Positions 9,183 to 17,396 of a stretch of 64,000 nucleotides of DNA are shown piece by piece. The notes beneath the pieces are model-generated. The model saw only the letters and a program-made list of their open reading frames with translations. It searched no databases and was not told the DNA's origin. Source of the DNA: Marininema mesophilum (GTDB lineage: Bacteria; Bacillota; Bacilli; Thermoactinomycetales; DSM-45169); assembly GCF_900106775.1 (NCBI RefSeq), contig NZ_FNNQ01000012.1, positions 1 through 64,000 of the forward strand, read 5' to 3'. The stretch's first letter is position 1. The number at the start of each line of letters is the position of its first letter. The position numbers and the translations under genes are program-made.

Positions 9183-10106
9183 ATGAAGCATGTGTACGAA
9201 GATATAAAAGAATTGATTGGTCATACACCAATCGTACGTATCAAACGCTTTGCTTTACCCGAAGGGGTACAAATTTACGCTAAATTGGAAGCTTTCAATC
9301 CAGGTGGAAGTGTAAAGGATCGCCTGGGGGTAGCCCTTATCAAGGCTGGGGAGAAGAGTGGTGAACTAGAACCAGGGGGAACAATTATTGAGCCGACAGC
9401 GGGAAATACGGGGATAGGCCTCGCATTAGCGGCAGTTGGCACAGGTTATCGGGTGATGTTTGTTGTACCTGAGAAATTTTCTCAGGAAAAACAGCAGTTA
9501 ATGCGTGCTCTTGGTGCCGAAGTAATCAATACCCCTAATTCAGAAGGGATCAAAGGTGCGATTGCTCGAGCAAAAGAGCTTGAAGGAGAGATTGAGAACG
9601 CCTATTGCCCACAACAATTTCAAAACCTCGCGAATCCTGAAATTCATTACCAGAGTACGGGTCCTGAAATTTGGGAGCAGATGGATGGTCAGGTAAATGT
9701 GTTCGTAGCAGGTGCAGGCTCAGGTGGTACGTTTATGGGCTGTGCTCGGTATTTAAAAGAAAGAGATCCATCAATCAAAACGGTAATTGTAGAACCTGAG
9801 GGCTCCATCTTAAAAGGAGAACCTGGACCTCATAGAATCGAAGGAATAGGCATGGAATTGATTCCCGATTATATGGACCCTGCCTACTTTAATGAAATTC
9901 ATGTAGTGACTGATGAAGAAGCTTTCCGACGTGTGCGACAGTTGTCTCGTTTGGAAGGGTTATTAGTAGCTAGTTCCTCAGGTGCCGCCTTTAGTGCAGC
10001 GTTACGAGAGGCAGAAAAAGCATCTCCGGGAACAAATATTGTGGTCATCTTTCCGGATAGTAGCGAACGGTATCTGAGCCAGCAAATATACTCTGAGGAG
10101 GATTAA
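9183..10106 (+). CDS. mccA: O-acetylserine-dependent cystathionine beta-synthase (MccA)
   Basis: A 307-residue fold-type II PLP enzyme. GGSVKDR carries the PLP lysine (about residue 45) and PTAGNTGIGLALAA is the phosphate loop. The C-terminus (SSSGAAFSAAL, FPDSSERYLS) is closer to Bacillus MccA (YrhA) than to CysK, whose loop usually reads TSGNTG. MccA condenses O-acetylserine with homocysteine to cystathionine, the first reverse transsulfuration step. A GAAGAGGG ribosome site lies upstream. mccB follows after three bases. Confidence 0.9.
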   Translation: MKHVYEDIKELIGHTPIVRIKRFALPEGVQIYAKLEAFNPGGSVKDRLGVALIKAGEKSGELEPGGTIIEPTAGNTGIGLALAAVGTGYRVMFVVPEKFSQEKQQLMRALGAEVINTPNSEGIKGAIARAKELEGEIENAYCPQQFQNLANPEIHYQSTGPEIWEQMDGQVNVFVAGAGSGGTFMGCARYLKERDPSIKTVIVEPEGSILKGEPGPHRIEGIGMELIPDYMDPAYFNEIHVVTDEEAFRRVRQLSRLEGLLVASSSGAAFSAALREAEKASPGTNIVVIFPDSSERYLSQQIYSEED

Positions 10107-10109
10107 CAA

Positions 10110-11243
10110 ATGAGAATTGATACGAAGCTAATCCACGGTGGCGTTATGGGGGATAAGCATACAGGTGCCTTGAGTGTGCCGATTTACCAAGTATCTACGT
10201 ATCAACAGGACGAAATAGGAAAGCATCGCGGTTATGAGTATTCACGCACAGGGAATCCGACCCGATCAGCATTGGAGACCTTGATTGCAGAGCTTGAAAA
10301 CGGTACACGTGGCTTTGCTTTCTCGTCTGGAATGGCAGCGGTCTCTACGGTCGTCTCGCTGTTTAATCAAGGTGATCATTTGGTGGTCGGGGATGATATA
10401 TACGGTGGTACGTATCGCGTTCTCTCCAAGGTATTCAATCGACTCGGGATACAGAGTAGTTTTGTGGATAGTAGCCATCCTGAAGCAGTAGAAGATATGA
10501 TCCGTCCAGAAACGAAGGCTGTTTACATTGAAACGCCGAGTAACCCATTGTTAAAGGTAACGGACCTTTCCAAAATGGCAGCTATATGCCAATCACGTGG
10601 ACTTCTTTTGATAGTGGATAATACCTTTTTGACGCCCTATTGGCAGAATCCGATTGATTCAGGTGCTGACATCGTGCTACACAGTGCTACGAAGTACATG
10701 GGTGGGCATAGCGATGTCGTCGCTGGTTTGGTGGCAGTAAAGGGTGAAGAATTGGGAGAACAGATTCATTTCTTACAAAACTCCATTGGTGCAGTCTTAG
10801 GGCCACAGGATTCCTGGCTACTGATACGAGGCATTAAGACGCTAGGCCTGCGTATGCGTCAGCACGAAGAAGGTGCTAGACATCTGGCTAATTGGCTATC
10901 AACTCGAAAAGACATAAAGAAGGTGTATTATCCAGGGCTGAAGGATCATCCCGGTCATGAACTTGCTCGTACTCAAGCTCGTGGCTTTGGTGGGATGATC
11001 TCCTTTGATGTAGGCAGCGGTAAACGAGCGGAGGAAGTATTGTCTCGCACACAGTGGTTTACATTGGCAGAAAGCTTGGGTGCAGTGGAAAGTTTGATTT
11101 CCGTTCCTTCTCGAATGACGCACGCCTCGATTCCTGAGGAGCGCAGGGCAGAGCTAGGGATTACAGATGGTTTGATACGTATCTCAGTGGGGGTAGAAGA
11201 TCCAGAGGACCTAGTCGAAGACCTAGAACAGGCTCTTCGCTAA
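10110..11243 (+). CDS. mccB: Cystathionine gamma-lyase / homocysteine gamma-lyase (MccB)
   Basis: A 377-residue Cys/Met-metabolism PLP enzyme. It has YEYSRTGNPTR near residue 45, the PLP lysine in HSATKYMGGHSD (about residue 195), and the C-terminal AESLGAVESLISVPSRMTH. With MccA it converts homocysteine to cysteine through cystathionine. GAGGAGG just inside the mccA end drives it, so the two are one unit. Substrate preference among gamma-lyases cannot be set from sequence; the mccA neighbour supports this role. Confidence 0.92.
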   Translation: MRIDTKLIHGGVMGDKHTGALSVPIYQVSTYQQDEIGKHRGYEYSRTGNPTRSALETLIAELENGTRGFAFSSGMAAVSTVVSLFNQGDHLVVGDDIYGGTYRVLSKVFNRLGIQSSFVDSSHPEAVEDMIRPETKAVYIETPSNPLLKVTDLSKMAAICQSRGLLLIVDNTFLTPYWQNPIDSGADIVLHSATKYMGGHSDVVAGLVAVKGEELGEQIHFLQNSIGAVLGPQDSWLLIRGIKTLGLRMRQHEEGARHLANWLSTRKDIKKVYYPGLKDHPGHELARTQARGFGGMISFDVGSGKRAEEVLSRTQWFTLAESLGAVESLISVPSRMTHASIPEERRAELGITDGLIRISVGVEDPEDLVEDLEQALR

Positions 11244-11278
11244 TATTTTTGGAAGCTTTGTATGAAAGAGGTGAAGGG

Positions 11279-11611
11279 ATGGATACGCCGATTACTATTC
11301 TTGTCTATGGTGCAGAAGAACGTTGTGCCAGCTGTGTTAACTTTCCATCGACTCAAGAAACTGCTACATGGCTTGAAGCGGCGCTGGGAAGGCGATATGG
11401 TGAGCAGGTTCAGGTTCGTTATGTAGATATTCATCAACCTGAGGGAGAAGAGGAAACAGCCTTTTCTAACCGGGTAGTAGAAGAGGATCTCTGGTATCCA
11501 GTGGTCGTACTAAATAATGAAATCATTGGAGAAGGGAATCCCCGCTTAAAGGAGATCCAAGGCAAACTAGATGAGATGGGTCTTACGGTTTCAGTTGGCA
11601 CAGAGGGCTAA
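11279..11611 (+). CDS. yuzD: YuzD family protein (DUF1462)
   Basis: A 110-residue cytosolic protein of the YuzD family, with ILVYGAEERCASCVNFPST at the N-terminus and VRYVDIHQP in the middle. The CASC motif in a thioredoxin-like context suggests a redox or metal role, but the function is unproven. I chose the ATG at 11279 because AGAGGTGAAGGG precedes it; an in-frame start ten codons upstream has no site. In Bacillus the family lies beside yutI and yuzB, as here. Confidence 0.88.
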   Translation: MDTPITILVYGAEERCASCVNFPSTQETATWLEAALGRRYGEQVQVRYVDIHQPEGEEETAFSNRVVEEDLWYPVVVLNNEIIGEGNPRLKEIQGKLDEMGLTVSVGTEG

Positions 11612-11693
11612 GATGAAGGATTATTTGATCCAAAAAAAACTCGAGGTAGAAAAAATAAAAATCATCAGGACTACTTCTAATGGTTGTCATTTC

Positions 11694-11720
11694 GTCCATC
11701 GTTACTCGATGGGCTTTTTT
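11694..11720 (+). terminator. Rho-independent terminator after yuzD
   Basis: Arms GTCCATCG and CGATGGGC (one G-T pair) with a five-base loop are followed by a T run. Confidence 0.8.
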
Positions 11721-11838
11721 CATTTACCGTAACCCTATTGGGGTGGGTATTCATCCTCTTGTTATTTTCAAATGAGGGTGGTTACAATGGAAGTAATGGA
11801 TCCCAAGAGGGAAAGAGATAATCAAGGGGGATCTTGTT

Positions 11839-12099
11839 ATGAAACCCATGGTGGAATTTTGCATCAATAACCTGACGGAGGATGTTGAAAAACTGCGGGT
11901 CGAACTGGAACAGGATCACGAGCTGGATGTCCTTGAAACGAGCTGTTTAGGGCATTGTGAACTATGTGCTACTTCCCCCTATGCAATGGTTAATGGGGAG
12001 ATAGTAACGGGTGAGACCGCAGAGGAGTTAGGGAGAAATATTCGCAAAGAGATTGAGAACTATCAGCAAAGAATGAAGGATCTCTTTGATCTTTTATAA
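11839..12099 (+). CDS. yuzB: YuzB family protein (DUF1450)
   Basis: An 86-residue small protein matching YuzB, with VEFCINNL at the N-terminus and SCLGHCELCATSPYAMVNGE in the centre. The CxxxCxxC spacing suggests metal or thiol chemistry, but the function is unknown. AAGGGGG lies upstream of the ATG. It sits between yuzD and the Spo0E-like gene with its own terminator. Confidence 0.9.
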   Translation: MKPMVEFCINNLTEDVEKLRVELEQDHELDVLETSCLGHCELCATSPYAMVNGEIVTGETAEELGRNIRKEIENYQQRMKDLFDLL

Positions 12100-12119
12100 A
12101 GGGTAGATGCACAGGTAAA

Positions 12120-12154
12120 AACCAAGGCACTTTTCATAGATGCCTTGGTTTGTT
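12120..12154 (+). terminator. Rho-independent terminator after yuzB
   Basis: Perfect arms AACCAAGGCA and TGCCTTGGTT with an 11-base loop lie 20 bases after the stop. Confidence 0.8.
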
Positions 12155-12413
12155 GGTTTAATATGTATATATTTTGACAATAGGGTAGATAATTGCAAAA
12201 AACAGACTTGAAACGACATAGAAGGAAGGAAACGGATGTTCTGCCATCGAATAGGTAGTGTGTAGGAGAAGAGGAGGTCATTTATAGTTATAAGGTGACT
12301 ATTCGTTTCTCGTATTTATTTTTTCAGAAAATGGTTTTGAAGAGGTAGTTGATGGGGTAACATTCAGGTAACATGGTCAGATGTTGTAGTATATATTAGG
12401 GGGGTCGTTCCGT

Positions 12414-12638
12414 ATGGAGCGAGATCATCTGAAACAAAAAATAGAGAGAGTACGCAGGCAAATGGAGACAAAAGCACGAGAACTTGGATTTACTCATCCA
12501 ACTGTGGTGGGAATTAGTCAACAGTTGGACGAGCTTCTGAATGAATGGTATCGAGGAGAAGCCATGAAAAACCAAGGGATATACATCATTCGACGATATA
12601 CCTCTACGATCCGTGAAGTAGCGATTGGTAGGGCTTAA
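12414..12638 (+). CDS. Spo0E-like aspartyl-phosphate phosphatase
   Basis: A 74-residue protein with the Spo0E family signature SQQLDELLNEWY preceded by a helix. Spo0E phosphatases dephosphorylate Spo0A-P and so restrain entry into sporulation. The leading helix-turn-helix length fits the two-helix fold. GGGGGG precedes the ATG. It is monocistronic and supports a spore-forming host. Which response regulator it targets is not visible. Confidence 0.88.
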   Translation: MERDHLKQKIERVRRQMETKARELGFTHPTVVGISQQLDELLNEWYRGEAMKNQGIYIIRRYTSTIREVAIGRA

Positions 12639-12784
12639 ATAAATCCCCTCTACTGTGCTAGGACGATAAGATTACGAGTGAACCATGGGCATTGGTTGTG
12701 CCAAATTCTCCTTCTCGGTATAATCTATAGTGAAGGTGCTTTTTAAGGTGCTATTTGATGTTGATAATGAAGGAGGGATCCTAC

Positions 12785-13141
12785 GTGATCGAGCTTTCTG
12801 AACAAGCGGGATATAAGGTTAGCGATATGCTCAAAGACGAGGAAAACCCAGAAAAACTTTACCTGCGCATTGGCGTGCAAGGTGGAGGATGTAGCGGTTT
12901 TACCTATGGAATGGGTTTTGAAGATGAGAAAAAAGAAGACGATACGGAACTCGAACTACATGGGATTCGTATATTGGTTAATGAAAAGGATGCGCCTCTG
13001 ATTCGAGGTTTGCAGATCGATTATAAAGAATCCATGATGGGTGGCGGTTTTACCATTCACAATCCGAACGCGACTGCCACGTGTGGTTGTGGCACATCCT
13101 TTAGAACAGCTACGAATGAAGGTGCACCGGAAAAGTGCTGA
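12785..13141 (+). CDS. yutM: HesB/IscA-family iron-sulfur assembly protein (YutM type)
   Basis: A 118-residue A-type Fe-S carrier. The three conserved cysteines are present: one in GGGCSG and two in CGCGTSFRTA near the C-terminus. Length and ending match Bacillus YutM. I chose the GTG at 12785 because AGGAGGG lies eight bases upstream; an in-frame ATG ten codons earlier lacks a site. It probably hands clusters to target enzymes together with the Nfu protein encoded 4 kb away. Confidence 0.92.
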   Translation: MIELSEQAGYKVSDMLKDEENPEKLYLRIGVQGGGCSGFTYGMGFEDEKKEDDTELELHGIRILVNEKDAPLIRGLQIDYKESMMGGGFTIHNPNATATCGCGTSFRTATNEGAPEKC

Positions 13142-13245
13142 TCTAAAGGATGGTGGCATGTTGATCCTAGAGGTACTGTAGGGTATTTGATCATCGTGTC
13201 ATTGGGGGTAGGAACCCTGTAAGGAATTAATATAAACGGATAAAA

Positions 13246-13276
13246 ACAAAGGCGTTGGCATAGCCAACGCCTTTGT
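13246..13276. terminator. Bidirectional terminator between yutM and a convergent gene
   Basis: A perfect 14-bp stem ACAAAGGCGTTGGC/GCCAACGCCTTTGT with a 3-base loop lies between convergent genes. Confidence 0.8.
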
Positions 13277-13289
13277 CACGCTCTTTGTA

Positions 13290-13721
13290 TTATTTATCCT
13301 CCTGTAGAAGGACAAATATAGTATCCACTTTTACTGTTGTATTGGTATTGTTGGTGATGGTCAGGGATGGTGTAGCAGCGGGAGCATTAAAGCGGAAGAC
13401 ATAAGTGGCGTATTCTTGAAATGCTCCAACGACAGAGTTGCCCTGATAGTTTCGAGTAACTGAACCGATACTTACATCGATCGTACCACTACCTGCTCCA
13501 GTGGAAAATGCCGCTGTAAATGTGTAGCTTCTTCCTGGGATCAAACGCCTAAGTTGTTGGGTAATTGCGGCACCTTGCGATAGGGAGGCAGCGAAGTTAC
13601 CCTCCAGTTGTGCACCACCGCTAACAATGGTTGTAGTGTTGATAGATTGCCAAGGGGCACCCACTGGCATACCAAGGGTTTGATTTTCAAAACCATTGTC
13701 CCGAACTCGGTTTGCGGACAT
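13290..13721 (-). CDS. Predicted beta-sandwich (carbohydrate-binding-like) protein, possible spore-surface protein
   Basis: A 143-residue protein rich in Ser, Thr, Asn and Ala with no cysteine and no signal peptide. The DNGFEN start, the GGAQLEGNFAASLSQGAAITQQL strand pair and the alternating hydrophobic pattern suggest a jelly-roll CBM-like fold. It may relate to the NTTRR-F1 domain found before collagen-like repeats in Firmicutes, but no such repeat follows. GGAGGTG precedes the ATG. Lack of a signal peptide would fit a mother-cell-made spore component. Function is inferred only. Confidence 0.6.
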   Translation of the reverse strand: MSANRVRDNGFENQTLGMPVGAPWQSINTTTIVSGGAQLEGNFAASLSQGAAITQQLRRLIPGRSYTFTAAFSTGAGSGTIDVSIGSVTRNYQGNSVVGAFQEYATYVFRFNAPAATPSLTITNNTNTTVKVDTIFVLLQEDK

Positions 13722-14046
13722 AGATCTTTCACCTCCAAGTTCTGAGATACTATTAATATATGCACGAGAGAATAGTTGGTGATAGACTCATAAGAGGATG
13801 CTTTGCCATTGCAACAATACGGTAGACCATGAAAAAACTCAGGCTGATGACAATGGAAATAGGGGATGACGCTACAAAACCTAAGACGTCGCTACCACTA
13901 ATAGAAATGATAGAGATGTATTCAGAAAAAAATAAAAAATAAGAAAATAATTTTGGGTATTGAAATTTAGTTAATTTCCAAGTACTATTTGGGTCAAGTT
14001 CACCATGGTGAGCTTATTTAAATACTTTGTATGGAGGTTACACGTA
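13722..14046. other. Divergent intergenic region with a start-less minus-strand open frame
   Basis: This region separates the beta-sandwich gene (minus) from the NlpC/P60-like gene (plus). On the minus strand 13753-14013 stays open for 86 codons and reads as a hydrophobic protein end, but lacks ATG, GTG or TTG near its 5' end. It may be a gene remnant or chance in AT-rich DNA. Confidence 0.35.
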
Positions 14047-14520
14047 ATGAATCTTTTTTTTCGCCCTATGAAATTAGTAGCCGGTTTTGTATTAGCTGTC
14101 AGCATGTTATCTGCTAGTTTTGCTGTGCATGAAACAGCTTTAGCTGCTCCTACTCCTTCGCCAGAAACCCTTGCCGAAAAGCTAGTAGGGACCCCTTATA
14201 AGTGGGGCGGGACAACTCCCAAAGGTTTTGATGCCTCGGGTTTTACTCAGTACGTGTACAAGAACTCAAGTTATAACCTTACCCTCCCTCGTACGATCTC
14301 TAGTCAGTACACTAAAGGGAAGAGTGTGGGAAAAAGTGATCTAAAATCGGGTGATCTCGTTTTCTTTAAACAAGGAAAAACCAGTAAAAAAGTAACCTTT
14401 GTCGGAGTCTACACTAGTAAGAATAATTTCGTAGCTACCACCACCAAAGGGGTTAAAGTTCAATCCCTCAGCTCAAAGACCTGGAAAAAAAGCTTTGTAG
14501 CGGCGAAACGACTACGTTAA
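14047..14520 (+). CDS. Secreted NlpC/P60-fold protein lacking the catalytic residues
   Basis: A 157-residue protein with a Sec signal peptide (residues about 8-33, ending ALA). The NlpC/P60 domain begins at LVGTPYKWGGTTPKGFD. Active members read DCSG, H-V-G-Y/I and HAS; here the cysteine is Ala (DASG, residue 63), the histidine is Phe (TFVGVY, residue 118) and the third polar residue is gone (FVATTTKGV, about 130). It is therefore probably a binding or regulatory pseudoenzyme of the cell wall. GGAGG nine bases upstream selects the ATG at 14047 over an in-frame start 14 codons earlier. Confidence 0.88.
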   Translation: MNLFFRPMKLVAGFVLAVSMLSASFAVHETALAAPTPSPETLAEKLVGTPYKWGGTTPKGFDASGFTQYVYKNSSYNLTLPRTISSQYTKGKSVGKSDLKSGDLVFFKQGKTSKKVTFVGVYTSKNNFVATTTKGVKVQSLSSKTWKKSFVAAKRLR

Positions 14521-14642
14521 AGTCGGCTAGAAAAAACTGTTCAAGAAAAACTATCTAATTATTGACAATAAAACAAAATTTAGATTATCGGTGGAATGGG
14601 ATCACCGGACCATTACCGGGAAAATTGTAAACAATGCACAAT

Positions 14643-14680
14643 AAAAACGGGTTTCCTCAGCGTTGAGGAAACCCGTTTTT
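14643..14680. terminator. Bidirectional terminator
   Basis: A 17-bp perfect stem (AAAAACGGGTTTCCTCA and its complement) with a 4-base loop has T runs on both strands. The stop codon of a minus-strand open frame lies two bases away, so it probably serves both directions. Confidence 0.85.
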
Positions 14681-14681
14681 A

Positions 14682-14825
14682 TTATAAATGAACTATCCAT
14701 GGATGCGGGATTGCTCCACAAACTATACCCGCAACAGGCCCTCCAGCTTCTAAACATACGATAGCTGTACGTCCTAACGAAAAGTATTTATATTCTCCCT
14801 CAGAGTATACCAGCAGCCTTTTCAA
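14682..14825 (-). CDS. Possible small protein, 47 residues, TTG start
   Basis: A minus-strand frame abuts the terminator at 14643-14680. With a TTG start and GAAGGG eight bases upstream it gives 47 residues, including YSEGEYKYFSLGRTAIV and LEAGGPVAGIVCG. The composition looks like protein and the stop position next to a terminator is suggestive. A stop codon ten codons upstream means it could also be the tail of a decayed gene. I do not recognise it. Confidence 0.35.
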   Translation of the reverse strand: MKRLLVYSEGEYKYFSLGRTAIVCLEAGGPVAGIVCGAIPHPWIVHL

Positions 14826-14978
14826 ACGGCGATCCCTTCGTTGAGGAGTTATGTTTTATCGTTTACCTATTGTGGAAGGCAATAAATAGGGTGAATCTTC
14901 AGCCGTGTGATGGGAAGAGAACCTTAAGGAATGGGAGTGCCATTTTCGGTGAAAGCTAATCTTGGAGGTGTAAAACCG

Positions 14979-15281
14979 ATGACACGGCATAACCAATCTG
15001 ATGAGAAAAAAGAAATTAATCGTATGATTGATGAAGGATTGGGAGCAGGGAGAGTAGATAACACGGCAGCCCAGTTGGAACAAGCACAAAAAGAACGAAA
15101 ATATCTAGAAGAACTAGCAAAAGAAAAGGATGTCGATTGCCAAGGGCGGGAGCGTTACGACCTTGATGTTGATCGTATGGTAAATGAAGGGCTTGGCGGG
15201 GGAAACGTAGGTAATCATTCAGGTTTAATCGAAGAGAGCCACGTTCCTGAATTAAGAGGTACAGATGAAGATGGATTGTAA
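14979..15281 (+). CDS. Small hydrophilic protein with an internal duplicated motif
   Basis: A 100-residue, charged, cytosolic protein. Two copies of a motif are visible: INRMIDEGLGAGRVDN near the start and VDRMVNEGLGGGNVGN near the end, joined by a helical, Lys/Glu-rich segment (EQAQKERKYLEELAKEK). GGAGGTG precedes the ATG at 14979; an in-frame ATG 16 codons upstream has no site. I do not recognise a characterised family. The repeated motif suggests a two-fold or dimer-like arrangement. Confidence 0.75.
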   Translation: MTRHNQSDEKKEINRMIDEGLGAGRVDNTAAQLEQAQKERKYLEELAKEKDVDCQGRERYDLDVDRMVNEGLGGGNVGNHSGLIEESHVPELRGTDEDGL

Positions 15282-15459
15282 AGAATGAGGTGCGTAACTT
15301 GTTCGATAAGATTGCGGTTTTAGACGTGGTTTAACGGCGGCGACGGAAAAGCACATGTGAAGAAGTAAAATAAATCGTAGTCAATTCTTGGGCCGAATCG
15401 AGCGAACAAAAGACGTTCATGGTTTTGATGCGACGAGTGCAAATAAGATGATGAACCAT

Positions 15460-15483
15460 GACACCTCCTGTTGGGGAGGTGTC
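15460..15483. terminator. Hairpin between convergent genes
   Basis: Perfect 9-bp arms GACACCTCC and GGAGGTGTC with a 6-base loop. It lies 30 bases past the stop of the minus-strand zinc-ribbon gene and has no long T run. Confidence 0.55.
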
Positions 15484-15512
15484 CTATTTATCTGGAGCTG
15501 AGGCAAGGAGTG

Positions 15513-15773
15513 TTACATCCCGATTTCCTGGACAAAGTTTACTTCCTCTGAACCACAATGGGGGCAGTATAGGCTGTGTGGGCATAAATTAAGAAAATGA
15601 TCGATATATCCGTCAGTTTGTTTCATTTCATCAATGGGACGATAGGGGCTATAAGCCGCTAGAGCATCAAAGATACGGCCTCGATCCTCATACCAATGCC
15701 CACATTGGTGACAAATAGTAGTTAAACTTTTAAAACCATTACAAACAGGACATCCAGTGCTTGATCGTATCAT
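15513..15773 (-). CDS. Zinc-ribbon protein of unknown function
   Basis: An 86-residue protein with three CxxC pairs: CPVC and CHQC near the N-terminus and CPHC near the C-terminus. These could build one zinc ribbon plus an extra site. The middle holds SPYRPIDEMKQTDGYIDHFLNLCPHS. I prefer the internal ATG at 15773 (AGAGGT upstream), which places the first CxxC near the N-terminus; an ATG 25 codons earlier is possible. It lies downstream of yumC behind a structured hairpin and may be partly cotranscribed with it. Confidence 0.7.
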   Translation of the reverse strand: MIRSSTGCPVCNGFKSLTTICHQCGHWYEDRGRIFDALAAYSPYRPIDEMKQTDGYIDHFLNLCPHSLYCPHCGSEEVNFVQEIGM

Positions 15774-15879
15774 AATGGTCACCGACCTCTGTCGGGAATA
15801 ATGAGAAAAAGTTTTGGCTAATCTCCAGCTAGTTTGTCTCGAGTACATGAAAACATGTGCAAATGCCGCAAAATGAAAA

Positions 15880-15938
15880 AATACCCTTATCGGGCGGTAC
15901 TCACAGGCGACTCTACCTGGGTTTCCTTTAAGGGTATT
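15880..15938 (-). terminator. Structured terminator downstream of yumC
   Basis: Arms AATACCCTTA and TAAGGGTATT enclose a 39-base insert that can itself pair (GGTA/TACC). On the minus strand a T run follows. The long insert is unusual for a plain terminator. Confidence 0.6.
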
Positions 15939-15964
15939 GTTATAATCTAATTATACCTATACTG

Positions 15965-16972
15965 TTATATCTTCATATTGGAACTGTGGCCAGGCTGAAG
16001 GCGAGCTTTAGGATCGATGTATTGCTTCGCATTATTAACAGCAGTCGGAGCTTCACCGAATCCAACAGCGATCAATTTTACTTTTCCAGGATAGGTGGCA
16101 ATATCTCCAGCAGCATAGATCCCATGAATATTGGTTTCCATACGGGAATTGACGAGGATAGATCCCTTTTCGATTTCAAGTCCCCACTCCTGGATAGGAC
16201 CGAGGGAAGAAACAAAACCATAGCTTACAATTACCTCATCTATAGGCAGTTCTTCCACTATATTTTGTTTAGGGTCGGCAATCACAGCAGTCTCGATACA
16301 ATCTTCGCCATGGAGAGCCATTATTTCTCTGGGCGTGATGATCTGAACACTGGAATTACGCATCGTGTCTACGCTGGTCTCATGAGCACGGAATTGATCT
16401 CGGCGATGGATTACAGTGACCGATGCTGCGATCGGTTCAAGCATATTTGCCCAATCGACTGCGGAATCCCCGCCTCCTGCGATTAACACATTCTTCCCTG
16501 CAAAATAGTTTAAGTCTGTGACAAAGTAATGGAGGTTGATCCCTTCATATTTTGCAGCTCCAGTTACATTTAACCTCCGGGGTTCAAAGGCACCAACGCC
16601 AGCAGTGATTATCACAGATTGGGAGAGGTGAACGTGTTTATCTGTTGTAATTTCGAATAGTCCATCGGCATTTTTTTCAATATGAAGAACTTTTTCATCG
16701 ACGCAATATTGCGGCTCAAATAACTTGCATTGTTCAACCAGATTATCGACTAATTCCTGTGCACGCACACGGGGAAAGCCGGCTACATCATATATGTACT
16801 TCTCTGGGTAAAGTGCTGAGAGTTGTCCGCCTAGTTGAGGCATGCTTTCAATCACCTTGACGGTTGATTTACGCATTCCAGCGTAGAAGGCTGCAAAAAG
16901 CCCCGTAGGTCCACCGCCGATTATTGTGATTTCAGTTACATCCGAATGGGCTTGGGTTGTATCCTCTGACAT
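15965..16972 (-). CDS. yumC: Ferredoxin/flavodoxin-NADP reductase, thioredoxin-reductase-like (YumC type)
   Basis: A 335-residue FAD/NAD(P) oxidoreductase. It has an N-terminal FAD motif GGGPTGLFAAFYAG, a central NADPH motif GGGDSAVDWA with the RRDQFRAHE region, and the C-terminal FAD contact AAGDIATYPGKVKLIAVG. It lacks the CxxC of true thioredoxin reductases, as expected for type-2 ferredoxin-NADP reductases that recycle reduced ferredoxin or flavodoxin. A GGAGGTGC site precedes the ATG. It is divergent from yumB. Confidence 0.93.
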   Translation of the reverse strand: MSEDTTQAHSDVTEITIIGGGPTGLFAAFYAGMRKSTVKVIESMPQLGGQLSALYPEKYIYDVAGFPRVRAQELVDNLVEQCKLFEPQYCVDEKVLHIEKNADGLFEITTDKHVHLSQSVIITAGVGAFEPRRLNVTGAAKYEGINLHYFVTDLNYFAGKNVLIAGGGDSAVDWANMLEPIAASVTVIHRRDQFRAHETSVDTMRNSSVQIITPREIMALHGEDCIETAVIADPKQNIVEELPIDEVIVSYGFVSSLGPIQEWGLEIEKGSILVNSRMETNIHGIYAAGDIATYPGKVKLIAVGFGEAPTAVNNAKQYIDPKARLQPGHSSNMKI

Positions 16973-17396
16973 ATTGTTGCACCTCCGACTGGATTTAGGA
17001 AAAGGAGCGAAATAATTGGTTTGGGTTGCTCCTTCTAGTCAGCTAGTTAATATACTACCATGAAGAGGAATGGGAACCAACAGCAAGGGATAAGGAAAAG
17101 TCAACTAAATATTCCCTTTTTATCCTAATTTACCATGGATTCGATTCCATGTAATTCTTGTCACTTTGCAATGGAAGAAGAAAAAAACGATGGAACCTGT
17201 ATTTTTCTAAGGCTTGTGACGAAATTCACCTAGTTTCATTCCAGGATAAGGTGGGTAACTCGGGGTACAATGTGTGTAGTGAGATCATTATAGAGACCCC
17301 CTTGTCAAACGGATAGGAAAATCATATCATGGTCTATAGTGTCTGACGGCACGGATGAATTTATTGTGAAATATTTAACAATTGGATGTGGTAACC
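16973..17396. promoter_or_regulatory. Divergent yumC-yumB intergenic region
   Basis: This 424-base gap holds the yumB promoter (TTGTCA 17302-17307, 17-bp spacer, TATCAT 17325-17330) and a Rex-like operator just before the yumB start. I saw no further gene. Confidence 0.6.
17364..17381. promoter_or_regulatory. Rex (redox-sensing repressor) operator-like site
   Basis: TTGTGAAATATTTAACAA is an 18-bp inverted repeat (TTGTGAA-N4-TTAACAA) that fits the Rex consensus TTGTGAAnnnnTTCACAA with one departure. It lies between the predicted yumB promoter and start codon. Rex senses NADH/NAD+ and represses ndh in Bacillus, matching the downstream NADH dehydrogenase. Confidence 0.75.
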
